This document shows, in pieces, positions 26,291 to 36,740 of a DNA stretch of 64,000 nucleotides; positions within the stretch are counted from its first letter, which is position 1, and every line of letters starts with the position of its first letter. A program made the position numbers and the translations under genes. The notes under the pieces were generated by a model, which did no database searches, had not been told where the DNA came from, and saw only the letters and a program-made list of their open reading frames with translations. The DNA is from Streptomyces inhibens. Its GTDB lineage: Bacteria > Actinomycetota > Actinomycetes > Streptomycetales > Streptomycetaceae. The stretch is taken from the NCBI RefSeq assembly GCF_003389455.1, contig NZ_QUAC01000486.1, positions 26,686 through 90,685 on the forward strand, written 5' to 3'.

Positions 26291-26971
26291 GTGGTGACCG
26301 ACATGCTGCCCGAGTCCTGGCGCGGGGTACTCGGCGACGAGTTGGAGAAGCCCTACTTCAAGGAGCTGACCGACTTCGTCGAGCAGGAGCGGGCCGACGG
26401 CCCGGTCTACCCGCCCCGCGAGCAGGTCTTCGCGGCGCTGGAGGCGACGCCCTACGACCAGGTGAAGGTGCTCATCCTCGGCCAGGACCCGTATCACGGC
26501 GCGGGGCAGGGCCACGGCCTGTGCTTCTCCGTGCAGCCCGGGGTGAAGACGCCGCCGTCGCTGCGGAACATCTACAAGGAGATGAAGGAGGAGCTGGGCC
26601 ACCCGGTCCCGGACAACGGCTATCTCATGCCCTGGGCCCAGCAGGGTGTTCTGCTGCTGAACGCGGTCCTCACGGTCCGCGAGGCCGAGGCCAATTCGCA
26701 CAAGGGCAAGGGGTGGGAGAAGGTGACCGACGCGGTGATCCGCGCGGTGGCCTCCCGGCCCGACCCGGCCGTCTTTGTGCTGTGGGGGAATTACGCCAAG
26801 AAGAAGCTGCCGCTGATCGACGAGGAGCGGCATGCCGTGGTGCAGGGCGCGCACCCCTCACCGCTGTCGGCGAAGAAGTTCTTCGGCTCCCGGCCCTTCA
26901 CCCAGATCAACGCGGCGATCGCCGCTCAGGGCCATGCCCCGATCGACTGGCGCATCCCTGACCTGGGCTGA
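26291..26971 (+). CDS. ung: Uracil-DNA glycosylase
   Basis: A family 1 uracil-DNA glycosylase of 226 residues that removes uracil from DNA in base-excision repair. The catalytic water-activating motif GQDPYHGAGQGHGLCFSV is at about 64-81, the uracil-binding LLLNAVLTV with Asn follows at about 121-129, and the DNA-intercalation loop HPSPLSAKKFFGSRPF with catalytic His at about 193-208. CGGAGG lies 8 bases before GTG 26291. The gene is monocistronic with normal length. Confidence 0.97.
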   Translation: MVTDMLPESWRGVLGDELEKPYFKELTDFVEQERADGPVYPPREQVFAALEATPYDQVKVLILGQDPYHGAGQGHGLCFSVQPGVKTPPSLRNIYKEMKEELGHPVPDNGYLMPWAQQGVLLLNAVLTVREAEANSHKGKGWEKVTDAVIRAVASRPDPAVFVLWGNYAKKKLPLIDEERHAVVQGAHPSPLSAKKFFGSRPFTQINAAIAAQGHAPIDWRIPDLG

Positions 26972-27099
26972 GCCGGAGGGTCCGGCCGGCGGATCGGGCC
27001 CGGGTCCGCGGCGCGATCCGCGGGACGGGCCCGGCCGACCGGCGCGTCGCGCACACCGAGCGAAGGTCCCCTGCGGCGGTTAGCGTCGAGGGAACAGCA

Positions 27100-27675
27100 G
27101 TGACGGTGGTGAGCGAATACGGGGAGTGCGCGGTGGTGGAGAAGCGGCGGAAGGCAACGCCCGAGGACGGTGTGCTGACCCGGATCGGCCAAGCGATCAT
27201 GTTGCATCGCGCCGGTGACCGGGAAGAGGCCCGCAACCGTCTCTCGGCGCTGTGGCACGAGATCGGGCCACAGGGAGACGCCTTCCACCGCTGCACCCTC
27301 GCCCACTACATGGCCGACACCCAGGACGACCCCAGGGACGAACTCGACTGGGACCTCAGAGCCCTGGAGGCGGCCGAGGGCTTTGTCACCGAGCGGCCCG
27401 AGGGCCCCGGAACCGCCCCCGCGGAGTCGGCCGTCGCCGACGGCCCCGGCCCCCGCCACCCCCTCGTCGCGCTGCGGGCGTTCTTCCCCTCACTGCATCT
27501 CAACATCGCGGCCGACTACGCCGCTCTCGACCGTCCGGCCGATGCGCGCGCCCAGCTGCGGCGGGCCCGGGCGTCGGTCAACGCGCTCGCCGACGGCGAG
27601 TACCGCCAAGGGCTCAGGGATGCGATCGACCGTCTGCAGCTGCGGATCGACGGCGCCGCGGGACATGCGTCGTAG
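27100..27675 (+). CDS. Hypothetical protein with TPR-like helices
   Basis: A 191-residue product rich in alpha helices: VLTRIGQAIMLHRAGDREEA, FHRCTLAHYMADTQDDPRDE, LDWDLRALEAA, and later FFPSLHLNIAADYAALDRPA, DARAQLRRARASVNAL. The spacing suggests two or three tetratricopeptide-like repeats. Streptomycetes often have such a protein; I know of no assigned function. The start is unclear among GTG 27100, 27106, 27109 and 27130. It seems to stand alone. Confidence 0.7.
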   Translation: MTVVSEYGECAVVEKRRKATPEDGVLTRIGQAIMLHRAGDREEARNRLSALWHEIGPQGDAFHRCTLAHYMADTQDDPRDELDWDLRALEAAEGFVTERPEGPGTAPAESAVADGPGPRHPLVALRAFFPSLHLNIAADYAALDRPADARAQLRRARASVNALADGEYRQGLRDAIDRLQLRIDGAAGHAS

Positions 27676-27719
27676 CACGGTCGCGGCACACCTCGGGGAC
27701 AGGCCGCTGAGCGGCGGTC

Positions 27720-28364
27720 TCACCGCCGCAGCATCCCGGTGAGGAGCTCCGCGCAGGAGGCGCGCAGCGCGGCGCGGCCGGGGACGGCCGCATGGAACTG
27801 TCCCGCGGTGCAGGAGAAGAGCACGCCGTCGCACCAGGCGACCATGCTGAGCGCATGCCGCTCGGGCTCGGCGGAGCCGGCCGCCGCCAGCATCGCCACC
27901 ATCGGCTCCCGGAAGGCCCGGCCGGCCCGGTCGTAGACCGCCCGCAGCTCGGGCCTGCGGGTGGCCTCCAGGGCCAGTTCGTAACGGGCGATGAGCAGCT
28001 GCCGGTGCCGGGAGAGATAGCGGTGCAACGCCAGGGACAGCGCATCGGCGACCGCCCCCACAGCCTCATCGGCCGCGGACCCCGCCCCCTCCGTGAGGGC
28101 CGCCGGGGCCGCCGGCATCTCGCCCGGTGACAGCACCGCCGCCTCCCGCTCGGCCAGCCGGCGTACCGCCGTCTCCAGCAGCGCCGCCCGGGTGCGCGCG
28201 AGATTCGACGTGGAGCCCTGGGGCAACCCGGCCGCCTCGTCGACGGCCCGGTGGGTCAGGCCGCGCATACCGCGCTCGGCGAGCAGCTTCAGCGCCGCAT
28301 CGGCGATCAGCTCATGGCGAGGAGCGGGGGCGGGCGCCGGGGTGCGGCCATTGCGGACGGTCAT
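27720..28364 (-). CDS. TetR-family transcriptional regulator
   Basis: A 214-residue TetR repressor. The helix-turn-helix is at about 15-60 (ELIADAALKLLAERGMRGLT, HRAVDEAAGLPQGSTSN); the C-terminal ligand domain is of the actinobacterial TetR_C type. It faces an FAD monooxygenase gene, and two copies of one palindrome lie in the 116-base gap, so it probably represses both. ATG 28364 is preferred over the upstream GTG/TTG starts, which would run through the operator. Confidence 0.88.
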   Translation of the reverse strand: MTVRNGRTPAPAPAPRHELIADAALKLLAERGMRGLTHRAVDEAAGLPQGSTSNLARTRAALLETAVRRLAEREAAVLSPGEMPAAPAALTEGAGSAADEAVGAVADALSLALHRYLSRHRQLLIARYELALEATRRPELRAVYDRAGRAFREPMVAMLAAAGSAEPERHALSMVAWCDGVLFSCTAGQFHAAVPGRAALRASCAELLTGMLRR

Positions 28365-28385
28365 GGCAGGTGAGCCTATCGCGCC

Positions 28386-28436
28386 GACTACAGGTGTAGT
28401 CTCAGATCTCCAGGGCAACTACACCTGTAGTTGCCC
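28386..28436. promoter_or_regulatory. Two TetR operator copies
   Basis: GACTACAGGTGTAGTC (28386-28401) and CAACTACACCTGTAGTTG (28416-28433; symmetry extends to 28413-28436) share the core ACTACA-TGTAGT. Their centres are 31 bp apart, about three helical turns, which would place two repressor dimers on one DNA face. They cover the promoter region of the divergent monooxygenase gene. Confidence 0.8.
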
Positions 28437-28480
28437 GCGGCCGCGCCTGTGGTCGCATCCTGGGGAAGGTGGGAGGCGTC

Positions 28481-29779
28481 ATGCGGCAGCGCACCGCGAT
28501 CGTGATCGGCGGCGGGATCGGCGGACTCACCGCCGCGGTGGCACTGGACCGCCGCGGCTGGTCGGTCACCGTCCTGGAGCGCGCATCCGGGCTGGAGCCG
28601 GGCTCCGCATCCGGTTACCCGGCAAAAGGCGGAGGCGGAGCGCAGCCGAGCGGCGCGGGCATCGGCCTCGCGCCCAACGCCCAGCGCGCCCTGGACACCC
28701 TCGACGTGGGCGACGCCGTACGCGCCATGGCCGCCTGGCAGGCCACCGGCGAGATCCGCCTCCCCGGCGGCCGCCGACTGGCCCGTACGGACAACGCCGC
28801 CGCCGTCCGGCGCTTCGGCGGCCCGGTCGTGGTCGCGCACCGCGCTGAGCTGGTCGCCCTGCTCGCCGCCCGGCTGCCCGAAGGCGCGGTACGCACCCGG
28901 GCCGCGGCCTCGCTCGTCGACGCGGGCGACCCGCGCGCGGCCGGCCGCCCGGCCCGCGTACGGATCGAAGGGGCCGCCGACGGCCGTGAAGAGGAGTTGA
29001 CCGCCGACCTCGTGGTCGCCGCCGACGGCATCCACTCCGCCGTCCGCCGCACGCTCTTCCCCGGCCACCCCGAACCCCGCTACGCCGGCTTCACCGCCTG
29101 GCGTCTCGTCGTCCCGGCCCCCGCCCGCCCCTACGTCGCACACGAGACCTGGGGCCCCGGTGGCCTGTGGGGCACCGTGCCGCTGCACGACGGGCGGGTG
29201 TACGCCTACGCCACCGCGGCCGTACCGCCCGGCGGGCGGGCCGCCGACGACGAGCGGTCCGAACTGCTGCGCCGCTTCGGCACCTGGCACCACCCCGTCC
29301 CCGCCCTCCTCGCCGCCGCCGACCCCGCCGCCGTGCTCCGCAACGACGTCCACACCGCGGCCGCCGCGCCGCCCGCCTTCCACCGCGGCCGGGTCGCCCT
29401 GCTCGGCGACGCCGTCCACCCCATGACCCCCAACCTCGGACAGGGCGGCTGCCAGGCCGTCGAGGACGCCGTCGTGCTGGCGGACATCGCCGCGCCGGAT
29501 GCCCATCTCGCCGCCGCGCTCACCGCGTACACCCGGCAGCGGCTGCCGCGCACCATGGACGTCGTACGCCGGGCCGAGCGGATCGGCCGGCTCACCACCT
29601 GGCGCTCCCGGCCGGCCTGTGCGCTGCGCGCCGTTCTGATGGCCACCACCGCCTGTCTCGCACCGGATCTCGCGCTACGAGCGCTGGACGGTATCGCCGA
29701 CTGGCGGCCGCCGGGCGCCACGTATGCTGCCCGGGCGCGGGGCACCGGGGCCGCGGCGCTACCCAAGGAGCATGAGTGA
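28481..29779 (+). CDS. FAD-dependent monooxygenase
   Basis: A 432-residue flavoprotein monooxygenase of the PHBH/zeaxanthin-epoxidase-like class. The N-terminal FAD site is IVIGGGIGGLTAAVAL; the DG motif is VVAADGIHSAVRRTLFP; and the second FAD motif is LLGDAVHPMTPNLGQGGCQA (about 305-324). The family hydroxylates or epoxidises aromatic and isoprenoid substrates using NAD(P)H. ATG 28481 follows GGGAGG. The stop overlaps the next gene's GTG by 4 bases. Regulation by the divergent TetR protein suggests a response to a small molecule, maybe its substrate. Confidence 0.9.
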   Translation: MRQRTAIVIGGGIGGLTAAVALDRRGWSVTVLERASGLEPGSASGYPAKGGGGAQPSGAGIGLAPNAQRALDTLDVGDAVRAMAAWQATGEIRLPGGRRLARTDNAAAVRRFGGPVVVAHRAELVALLAARLPEGAVRTRAAASLVDAGDPRAAGRPARVRIEGAADGREEELTADLVVAADGIHSAVRRTLFPGHPEPRYAGFTAWRLVVPAPARPYVAHETWGPGGLWGTVPLHDGRVYAYATAAVPPGGRAADDERSELLRRFGTWHHPVPALLAAADPAAVLRNDVHTAAAAPPAFHRGRVALLGDAVHPMTPNLGQGGCQAVEDAVVLADIAAPDAHLAAALTAYTRQRLPRTMDVVRRAERIGRLTTWRSRPACALRAVLMATTACLAPDLALRALDGIADWRPPGATYAARARGTGAAALPKEHE

Positions 29780-30684
29780 AGGTCGGCTGCATCGGACTCG
29801 GCGACATCGCCCAGAAGGCGTACCTCCCCGTACTGGGCGCGCAACCGGGGCTCGAACTGCATCTGCACACCCGCACCCCGGCCACCCTCCAACGGGTCGG
29901 CGCCGCCCACCGGCTGACCGGGGAACAGCTCCACACGGACCTGGGCTCGCTGCTCGCCACGGGCCTGGACGCGGCCTTTGTGCACGCGGCGACCTCGGCC
30001 CACCCCGAGATCGTGACCCGGCTGATCGAGGCCGGCGTACCGACCTATGTCGACAAGCCGATCTCCTACGAACTCGCCGAGACCCAGCGCATCGTCGCCC
30101 TCGCCGAGGACCGGGGAGTGGGCCTCACCGTCGGTTTCAACCGCCGCTTCGCGCCCGGTTACGCCCAGTGCCGCGAGCACGCCCGGGATCTGATCCTGAT
30201 GCAGAAGAACCGCGTCGGGCTGCCCGAGGACCCGCGCACGCTGGTGCTGGACGACTTCATCCATGTCGTCGACACCCTGCGGTTCCTCGTGCCCGGCGAG
30301 GTCGACCACATCGATGTGCGTGCCCGGATCCGCGACGGGCTGATGGAGCATGTGGTGCTGCAACTGTCCGGCGACGGCTTCACCGCGATCGGCACCATGA
30401 ACCGCCTCAGCGGCTCCACCGAGGAGATCCTGGACGTCTCCGGGCAGGACACCAAGCGTCAGGTCGTCAATCTCGCCGAGATCATCGACCACAAGGGGCA
30501 GCCGAGCGTCCGGCGCCGCGGCGACTGGGTGCCGGTCGCCCGCCAGCGCGGCATCGAGCAGATCGTCCTGGCGTTCCTGGACGACGTACGCGCCGGGCGG
30601 CAGCCGTCCGCCCAGGACGCGCTGCGCACCCATGAACTGTGCGAACGCGTGATCATCGACGCGCTCGCGCAGGCCGCCTACTGA
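29776..30684 (+). CDS. Gfo/Idh/MocA-family oxidoreductase
   Basis: A 302-residue NAD(P)-dependent oxidoreductase with Rossmann motif GCIGLGDIAQKAYLPVL at the N-terminus and the EKP-like motif seen as YVDKPISYELAETQ. The C-terminal domain holds DDFIHVVDTLRFLVPGE. Family members act on sugars, inositols or bile pigments. GTG 29776 overlaps the monooxygenase stop, so the two are translationally coupled and presumably share a pathway. The 3' end overlaps the convergent lnt gene by 32 bases. Confidence 0.88.
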   Translation: MKVGCIGLGDIAQKAYLPVLGAQPGLELHLHTRTPATLQRVGAAHRLTGEQLHTDLGSLLATGLDAAFVHAATSAHPEIVTRLIEAGVPTYVDKPISYELAETQRIVALAEDRGVGLTVGFNRRFAPGYAQCREHARDLILMQKNRVGLPEDPRTLVLDDFIHVVDTLRFLVPGEVDHIDVRARIRDGLMEHVVLQLSGDGFTAIGTMNRLSGSTEEILDVSGQDTKRQVVNLAEIIDHKGQPSVRRRGDWVPVARQRGIEQIVLAFLDDVRAGRQPSAQDALRTHELCERVIIDALAQAAY

Positions 30685-32266
30685 GCGCCCGCAGGCCCGT
30701 GTACCCGCCGGCGAGCACCAGCGCGCCCACCGCCCCGTACAACGCCCAGTCACCGAACCGGGTGTACGGGCTGGTGCCCGTGGCCAACGGCAGGTCGTAG
30801 ACGGCCGCCGCGCTGCGGTCGGTGCCGAGCTGCTCGCCGATCCGTTCGCCCCGGGGGCCGTACACCGCGCTGACGCCGGTCAGCGTGGCGTGCACCATCG
30901 GCCGCCAGGTCTCCGCGGCGCGCAGCGCGCCCAGCGAGGCGTGCTGCCAGGGCGCCCAGCTGTCCTGGAACGTCGAGGTCGAGGACTGGGCGACCAGTAC
31001 CTGCGCACCGTCGCGCGCCAGATGGCGGCTCATGTCGGGGAAGGCGGTCTCGAAGCACACCAGCGGCCCGATGCGCAGTCCGCCGGCGCCGGCGACCGGC
31101 AGCACCACCTGGGCGGGGCCGCGCCTGCGGTCGGTGGTGGCCGCCTTGCCCACCCGGGTCGCCCAGCCCAGCACGGACCGGAACGGTATGTACTCGCCGA
31201 ACGGCACCAGTCGCATCTTGGAGTAGCGCTCCCCGGTCGGTCCGTCCGGCCCGATCAGTACCGCGCTCTTGTAGATGCCCGGCCGGCCGTTCTGCTTCGC
31301 ATCGGCGTTGACCAGCAGCTCGGTGCCCGTCCGGCGGGACAGCGCGGCCAGCCGGGCGGCGAGCGCCGGATGGTCCGCCGGATCCTGGTAGAGGCTGCTC
31401 TCGCCCCAGACGACCAGGCGCACTCCGCGGCCGGCCAGCGACCGGGTGAGCGTTTCGCTGCGCGCGAGCCGCTCGGTCGGGGTGCCGGTGACGCCGGGCT
31501 GGACGACCGCGATCCGCACCGTGCCCGCCGGGCGGGGGACCGGTGCCCAGAACCAGGCCGCGGTGCCCGCCAGCGCGCACACCAGCAGCCCCGCGACGGC
31601 GGGCAGCCGGGCCGCCGGGAGGGCGATCAGCTCGGCCAGCGCGGTGTTCACCGCCACGATCAGCAGGCTCAGCAGCCACACCCCGCCGATCGACGCCAGC
31701 CGCAGCGCGGGCGGCACCTGCCACTGGCTGGCGCCGAGCAGCCCCCAGGGCCCGCCCAAGTACTCCCAGGAGCGGACCAGTTCGACCATCAGCCAGCCGG
31801 CGGGCACCAGTACCAGCGCGGCGGCATACCGCCCGCCCGTCGCCCGCCAACCCCCTTCGCCGGAAGCTCCCCCTGACTTCGTCCAGGGGGACCCCCATCG
31901 CGCCGGCCCTCTCGATCCGGGCGGTTGGTCGCCCAGCAGCGCACGCACCAGCACCCCCCAGGGCGCCCACAGCGCACCGAGCAGCAGGGCCAGTACGAGG
32001 ATGAAGACATGCAGGCTCGGCAGCAGCCAGTGGTGGACGGCCAGTATGAAACCGGCGCCGCCCAGCCAGCCGTCCAGCGCCGCCCGCCGGTGCGTCGGCG
32101 CCGAGCGCACCAGCAGCAGCCAGGGCACCAGGGCGACATACGCCAGCCACCACCACGACGGCGCGGGGAAGATAAGGACCGGCAGCGCACCGGCGAGCGC
32201 CGCGGCCGCGCCGCGTGACCAGGGGGAGCCGAGCCACCGCGCCCGATGGCCGAGCGGTCTGTCCAT
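30653..32266 (-). CDS. lnt: Apolipoprotein N-acyltransferase
   Basis: A 537-residue membrane acyltransferase that adds the third acyl chain to lipoproteins. The first 200 residues hold six or so membrane helices; the nitrilase-like catalytic domain follows. The triad is visible as Glu in LVVWGESSLYQDP, Lys in YSKMRLVPFGEYIPF, and Cys in IGPLVCFETAFPD. Streptomycetes usually have two Lnt proteins; which this matches cannot be told. ATG 32266 is chosen because upstream in-frame starts add a charged tail before the first helix. Downstream, the last 32 bases overlap the convergent Gfo/Idh gene. Confidence 0.93.
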   Translation of the reverse strand: MDRPLGHRARWLGSPWSRGAAAALAGALPVLIFPAPSWWWLAYVALVPWLLLVRSAPTHRRAALDGWLGGAGFILAVHHWLLPSLHVFILVLALLLGALWAPWGVLVRALLGDQPPGSRGPARWGSPWTKSGGASGEGGWRATGGRYAAALVLVPAGWLMVELVRSWEYLGGPWGLLGASQWQVPPALRLASIGGVWLLSLLIVAVNTALAELIALPAARLPAVAGLLVCALAGTAAWFWAPVPRPAGTVRIAVVQPGVTGTPTERLARSETLTRSLAGRGVRLVVWGESSLYQDPADHPALAARLAALSRRTGTELLVNADAKQNGRPGIYKSAVLIGPDGPTGERYSKMRLVPFGEYIPFRSVLGWATRVGKAATTDRRRGPAQVVLPVAGAGGLRIGPLVCFETAFPDMSRHLARDGAQVLVAQSSTSTFQDSWAPWQHASLGALRAAETWRPMVHATLTGVSAVYGPRGERIGEQLGTDRSAAAVYDLPLATGTSPYTRFGDWALYGAVGALVLAGGYTGLRALSRRPARARR

Positions 32267-32376
32267 ACGGTCTCCCTCGTGCCGGTTTCCGCCGGTCGGA
32301 CGGTCAGTGTGCGCGCGTGGGCCGATCAGGGAAAGGGGGCCTCGGTGGGTAGGCCGATCGGTGGCACGACGGTCGG

Positions 32377-32877
32377 TCAGGCGCCGGCGGGCAGCACCTG
32401 CCGCCACTTCTCGTGGACGACGACCCCGGTGAGCCGCCAGCCGTCGGCGGTACGGCGGGCGGTGAAGTGGTAGCGGCCGGCGCAGGTGTAGTTGGGGGCG
32501 GTGGGGCCGCCTTCCCCCTCCGTCGCGGGGCCGACGAGCCGCATCGGGTTGAGGTAGTCCGCCTGGACGGTGGCCGTGTCGCCCGGTGCGTCGTCCTGCC
32601 GGGCGAGGGTGATCCGCCGGTTGACGATCAGATGCTGCCGTATGGCGAAGTGCTGGAGCATCTCGGCGAGCCAGGCCGCGATCTCCTCGGTGCCGCCCTC
32701 GATGCCGCCGGCGGAGCGGTAGTCGGCCCGGCCGTCCGGGGTGAACAGAGCCAGATAGCCCGGCCAGTCGCCGTCGTCCAGGGCGATGGCATAGCCGGTG
32801 ATCAGATCGTCGATGGCGAGGCGGTCCATGACGGTCGAGTGTTCCGCGCGCTGCGTCATCTCCTCAGTTTTCGGCAT
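32377..32877 (-). CDS. SnoaL/nuclear transport factor 2-like protein
   Basis: A protein of about 166 residues with the NTF2-like opening DRLAIDDLITGYAIALDDGD, WPGYLALFTPDGRADYRSAG, and the C-terminal FTARRTADGWRLTGVVVHEK. This resembles the SnoaL_4 branch, related to small subunits and hydroxylase-like NTF2 proteins. ATG 32877 starts at the base of the terminator of the upstream ABC gene; ATG 32859 sits too close to its GAGGAG and is the alternative. Function unknown. Confidence 0.8.
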   Translation of the reverse strand: MPKTEEMTQRAEHSTVMDRLAIDDLITGYAIALDDGDWPGYLALFTPDGRADYRSAGGIEGGTEEIAAWLAEMLQHFAIRQHLIVNRRITLARQDDAPGDTATVQADYLNPMRLVGPATEGEGGPTAPNYTCAGRYHFTARRTADGWRLTGVVVHEKWRQVLPAGA

Positions 32878-32913
32878 CCGGAAGGCCCCCGCCAAGGGGC
32901 GGGGGCCTTCCGG
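32878..32913 (-). terminator. Terminator of the ABC exporter gene
   Basis: CCGGAAGGCCCCCGCC at 32878-32893 pairs perfectly with 32898-32913 (16 bp, 4-base loop), 8 bases after the ABC gene stop. It abuts the start codon of the SnoaL-like gene, so readthrough into that gene should be low. Confidence 0.9.
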
Positions 32914-32920
32914 CGTGATC

Positions 32921-34897
<1,977 letters not shown>

Positions 34898-34964
34898 GGT
34901 GGCCTCCAGATGTCGGGTCGTCACGGGATCGCCGTGAGTGACCGGCGACATATAAGGAACCTAG

Positions 34965-34986
34965 GACCTCAACCAATATTGAGGTC
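34965..34986 (-). promoter_or_regulatory. Palindromic operator upstream of the ABC exporter
   Basis: GACCTCAA and TTGAGGTC form an 8-bp inverted repeat with a 6-base AT-rich spacer. It overlaps a possible minus-strand promoter (TTGACC then TAGGTT). It fits binding by a dimeric regulator, perhaps of MarR type; the regulator is not identified, and the neighbouring HxlR has a different operator. Confidence 0.65.
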
Positions 34987-35050
34987 AAGCGATTCCTCCG
35001 CGATCACCCTCCCGGCCCGCGCCGAGCGCCCTGGAGGGGGCGCTCCCAGA

Positions 35051-35617
35051 TCATCGGCCCGGCGGCCGTGGGCCGCTCGGCGGGTTGTTCGAGGCGTTTG
35101 CGTCGGGTGTCTGCTGTGCGGCGCGGGAGGCGATCAATGGGCCGATCACCTCGGTGCCGGGCCCGGTCCGTCCTCCGGGGCCGGGCAGCTGGGTGGTGTT
35201 GTCCGCGGTGAGCCGCTCGCCGCAGTGCGCGCAGGCGGCCACCATCGTGGTGTCCCGGTCGCAGGTCAGATGGTGGATACGGGCCGGGGGGCCGGTCTCG
35301 CCCGCGTACCAGCGGTCGCCCCAGTTCATCAGCGCCAGCAGCACGGGGTAGAGCTCCCGGCCCTTTTCGGTCGCGATGTAGCGCTCGCGCGGCGGTCGCT
35401 CCTGGTAGCGCTCGCGGGCCAGTACGCCCTCCTCGACCAGCCGCGACAGCCGGGCGGTGAGGACCTTGCGGGAGATGCCGAGGTCGCGGGCGAGCTCGTC
35501 GAACCGGCCGATCCCGGTCAGTACGTCACGCATGATCAGCGCCGTCCATGCGTCGCTGAACAGATCGGTGGCACGGGCGATGGAGCAGGCCACGTCGGCG
35601 AGGGGAGTGCGGGTCAC
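35051..35617 (-). CDS. HxlR-family winged-helix regulator
   Basis: A 188-residue HxlR-type regulator: CSIARATDLFSDAWTALIMR with the family's N-terminal Cys, then RFDELARDLGISRKVLTARL as recognition region and YIATEKGRELYPVLLALMNW. A C-terminal extension of about 80 residues contains CDRDTTMVAACAHCGERLTA, which has three Cys and could bind metal or sense redox state. Start GTG 35617. Divergent from a methyltransferase gene with two operator copies between them. Confidence 0.87.
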   Translation of the reverse strand: MTRTPLADVACSIARATDLFSDAWTALIMRDVLTGIGRFDELARDLGISRKVLTARLSRLVEEGVLARERYQERPPRERYIATEKGRELYPVLLALMNWGDRWYAGETGPPARIHHLTCDRDTTMVAACAHCGERLTADNTTQLPGPGGRTGPGTEVIGPLIASRAAQQTPDANASNNPPSGPRPPGR

Positions 35618-35633
35618 CTGTCCAGGCTACCCA

Positions 35634-35677
35634 AGTTCCCTGAAGGAACTGAGGCTGATAAGTTCCCTTAAGGAACT
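35634..35677. promoter_or_regulatory. Two operator copies between HxlR regulator and methyltransferase genes
   Basis: AGTTCCCTGAAGGAACT (35634-35650) and AGTTCCCTTAAGGAACT (35661-35677) differ at one spacer base. Arms AGTTCC/GGAACT are perfect. The start-to-start distance is 27 bp. They occupy the divergent promoter region and are probably bound by the HxlR protein. Confidence 0.8.
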
Positions 35678-35725
35678 CGATGCGAAGCCCGAGGGGCGAC
35701 GGGCCGACGAGCTTGGGAGAACGCC

Positions 35726-36499
35726 ATGGGCAGCGCTCCGCTGATCGCGCTGGACTCACCCGCCCCGGAGGCGGTCGACGGGCGGCAGATCCGTGCGGCC
35801 GCCTTCCAGGGCGTACGTCTGGAGTACACCTGTGGGGTTCTCGCCCGCCTCGGCCGTGCGCCCTCCGGGCGCGCGCTCGTCGTGGGCAGCGGCCGCGGAC
35901 TGCTGGCGCACGGCCTGGCGGGGCTCGGCTTCGAGGTCACCGCCGTCGACCCGTCCGGGTCCGCGACCGCGCTGGCCCGTGCGGCCGCCGCCCGCGACGG
36001 CCTCACCGTCGAGCACCGCACCGCCCCCGCGGAGCGGCTCGACGTCCCCGATGCCGCCTTCGACCTCGTCTACCTCGCGGACACCCTGGAGATCACCGCG
36101 GACCCCGACCGCGTGATCGAACAGGCCGCCCGCGCCCTCACGCCCGACGGCGTGCTCGTCTACGACACGGTCAACCGCACCCCGGTCTCCCGGCTGGTCT
36201 ACCTCGTGGCGTTCCAGCGCCTGCCGATGACCCGCGTCGTACCGGCCGGCCGCTATGCCGCGCGCCGGCTCCGCCCCCCGGCCGACGTCGCCGCGCTCCT
36301 GGCCCGCCACGGCCTCGCCGACGGCGGTATCTGCGACTTCAAGCCGCGCAGTGTCCGCAGCCTCGTCGCGGGAGTCCTGGCGCGCCGGCGCGGCCGGATC
36401 ACCGACGACGAGATCGAGGCCGTGGTCGGTTTTGCCCTGGCCCCGAAGAGCAAACCCTTGGTCACTTATCTCGGCCACGCACGCAAGGGGCGAATTTGA
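35726..36499 (+). CDS. UbiG/Coq3-like SAM-dependent methyltransferase
   Basis: A 257-residue class I methyltransferase. The SAM site is RALVVGSGRGLLAHGLAGLG (about 49-68), followed by acidic VTAVDPSGSATALARAAA, and motif IV DLVYLADTLEITADPDRVIE. The arrangement resembles ubiquinone/menaquinone-type O-methyltransferases such as UbiG, with the later insertion before the last strand. It is probably controlled by the divergent HxlR regulator, which would fit a role in quinone or phenolic detoxification rather than essential quinone synthesis. Confidence 0.85.
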   Translation: MGSAPLIALDSPAPEAVDGRQIRAAAFQGVRLEYTCGVLARLGRAPSGRALVVGSGRGLLAHGLAGLGFEVTAVDPSGSATALARAAAARDGLTVEHRTAPAERLDVPDAAFDLVYLADTLEITADPDRVIEQAARALTPDGVLVYDTVNRTPVSRLVYLVAFQRLPMTRVVPAGRYAARRLRPPADVAALLARHGLADGGICDFKPRSVRSLVAGVLARRRGRITDDEIEAVVGFALAPKSKPLVTYLGHARKGRI

Positions 36500-36740
36500 G
36501 ACAACCTTCAGCGGTGTCGTGCGCCGGGACTTGAGCCGGCGGACGACGGGTAAGCCGTAGGCAACTACGGACAACTGCAGAAACACAGAGGCGCAGGCGA
36601 CACGCAACAGCACCACCGACGACCCGGAAACGGGCCGGCCTGCCCGGAACGCGCCGGGCGCCCCCCACAACCTTCCGAATGTCTCCGCCGCAGACGCGTG
36701 GCCAACTTCCGCGCCTCGGCACGAAAGTTGGGTCGGGCCG

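Noticed and set aside
24938..26854. A 638-codon minus-strand open frame
   Set aside because: It lies opposite an SDR, an aldo/keto reductase and ung, all with clear catalytic motifs.
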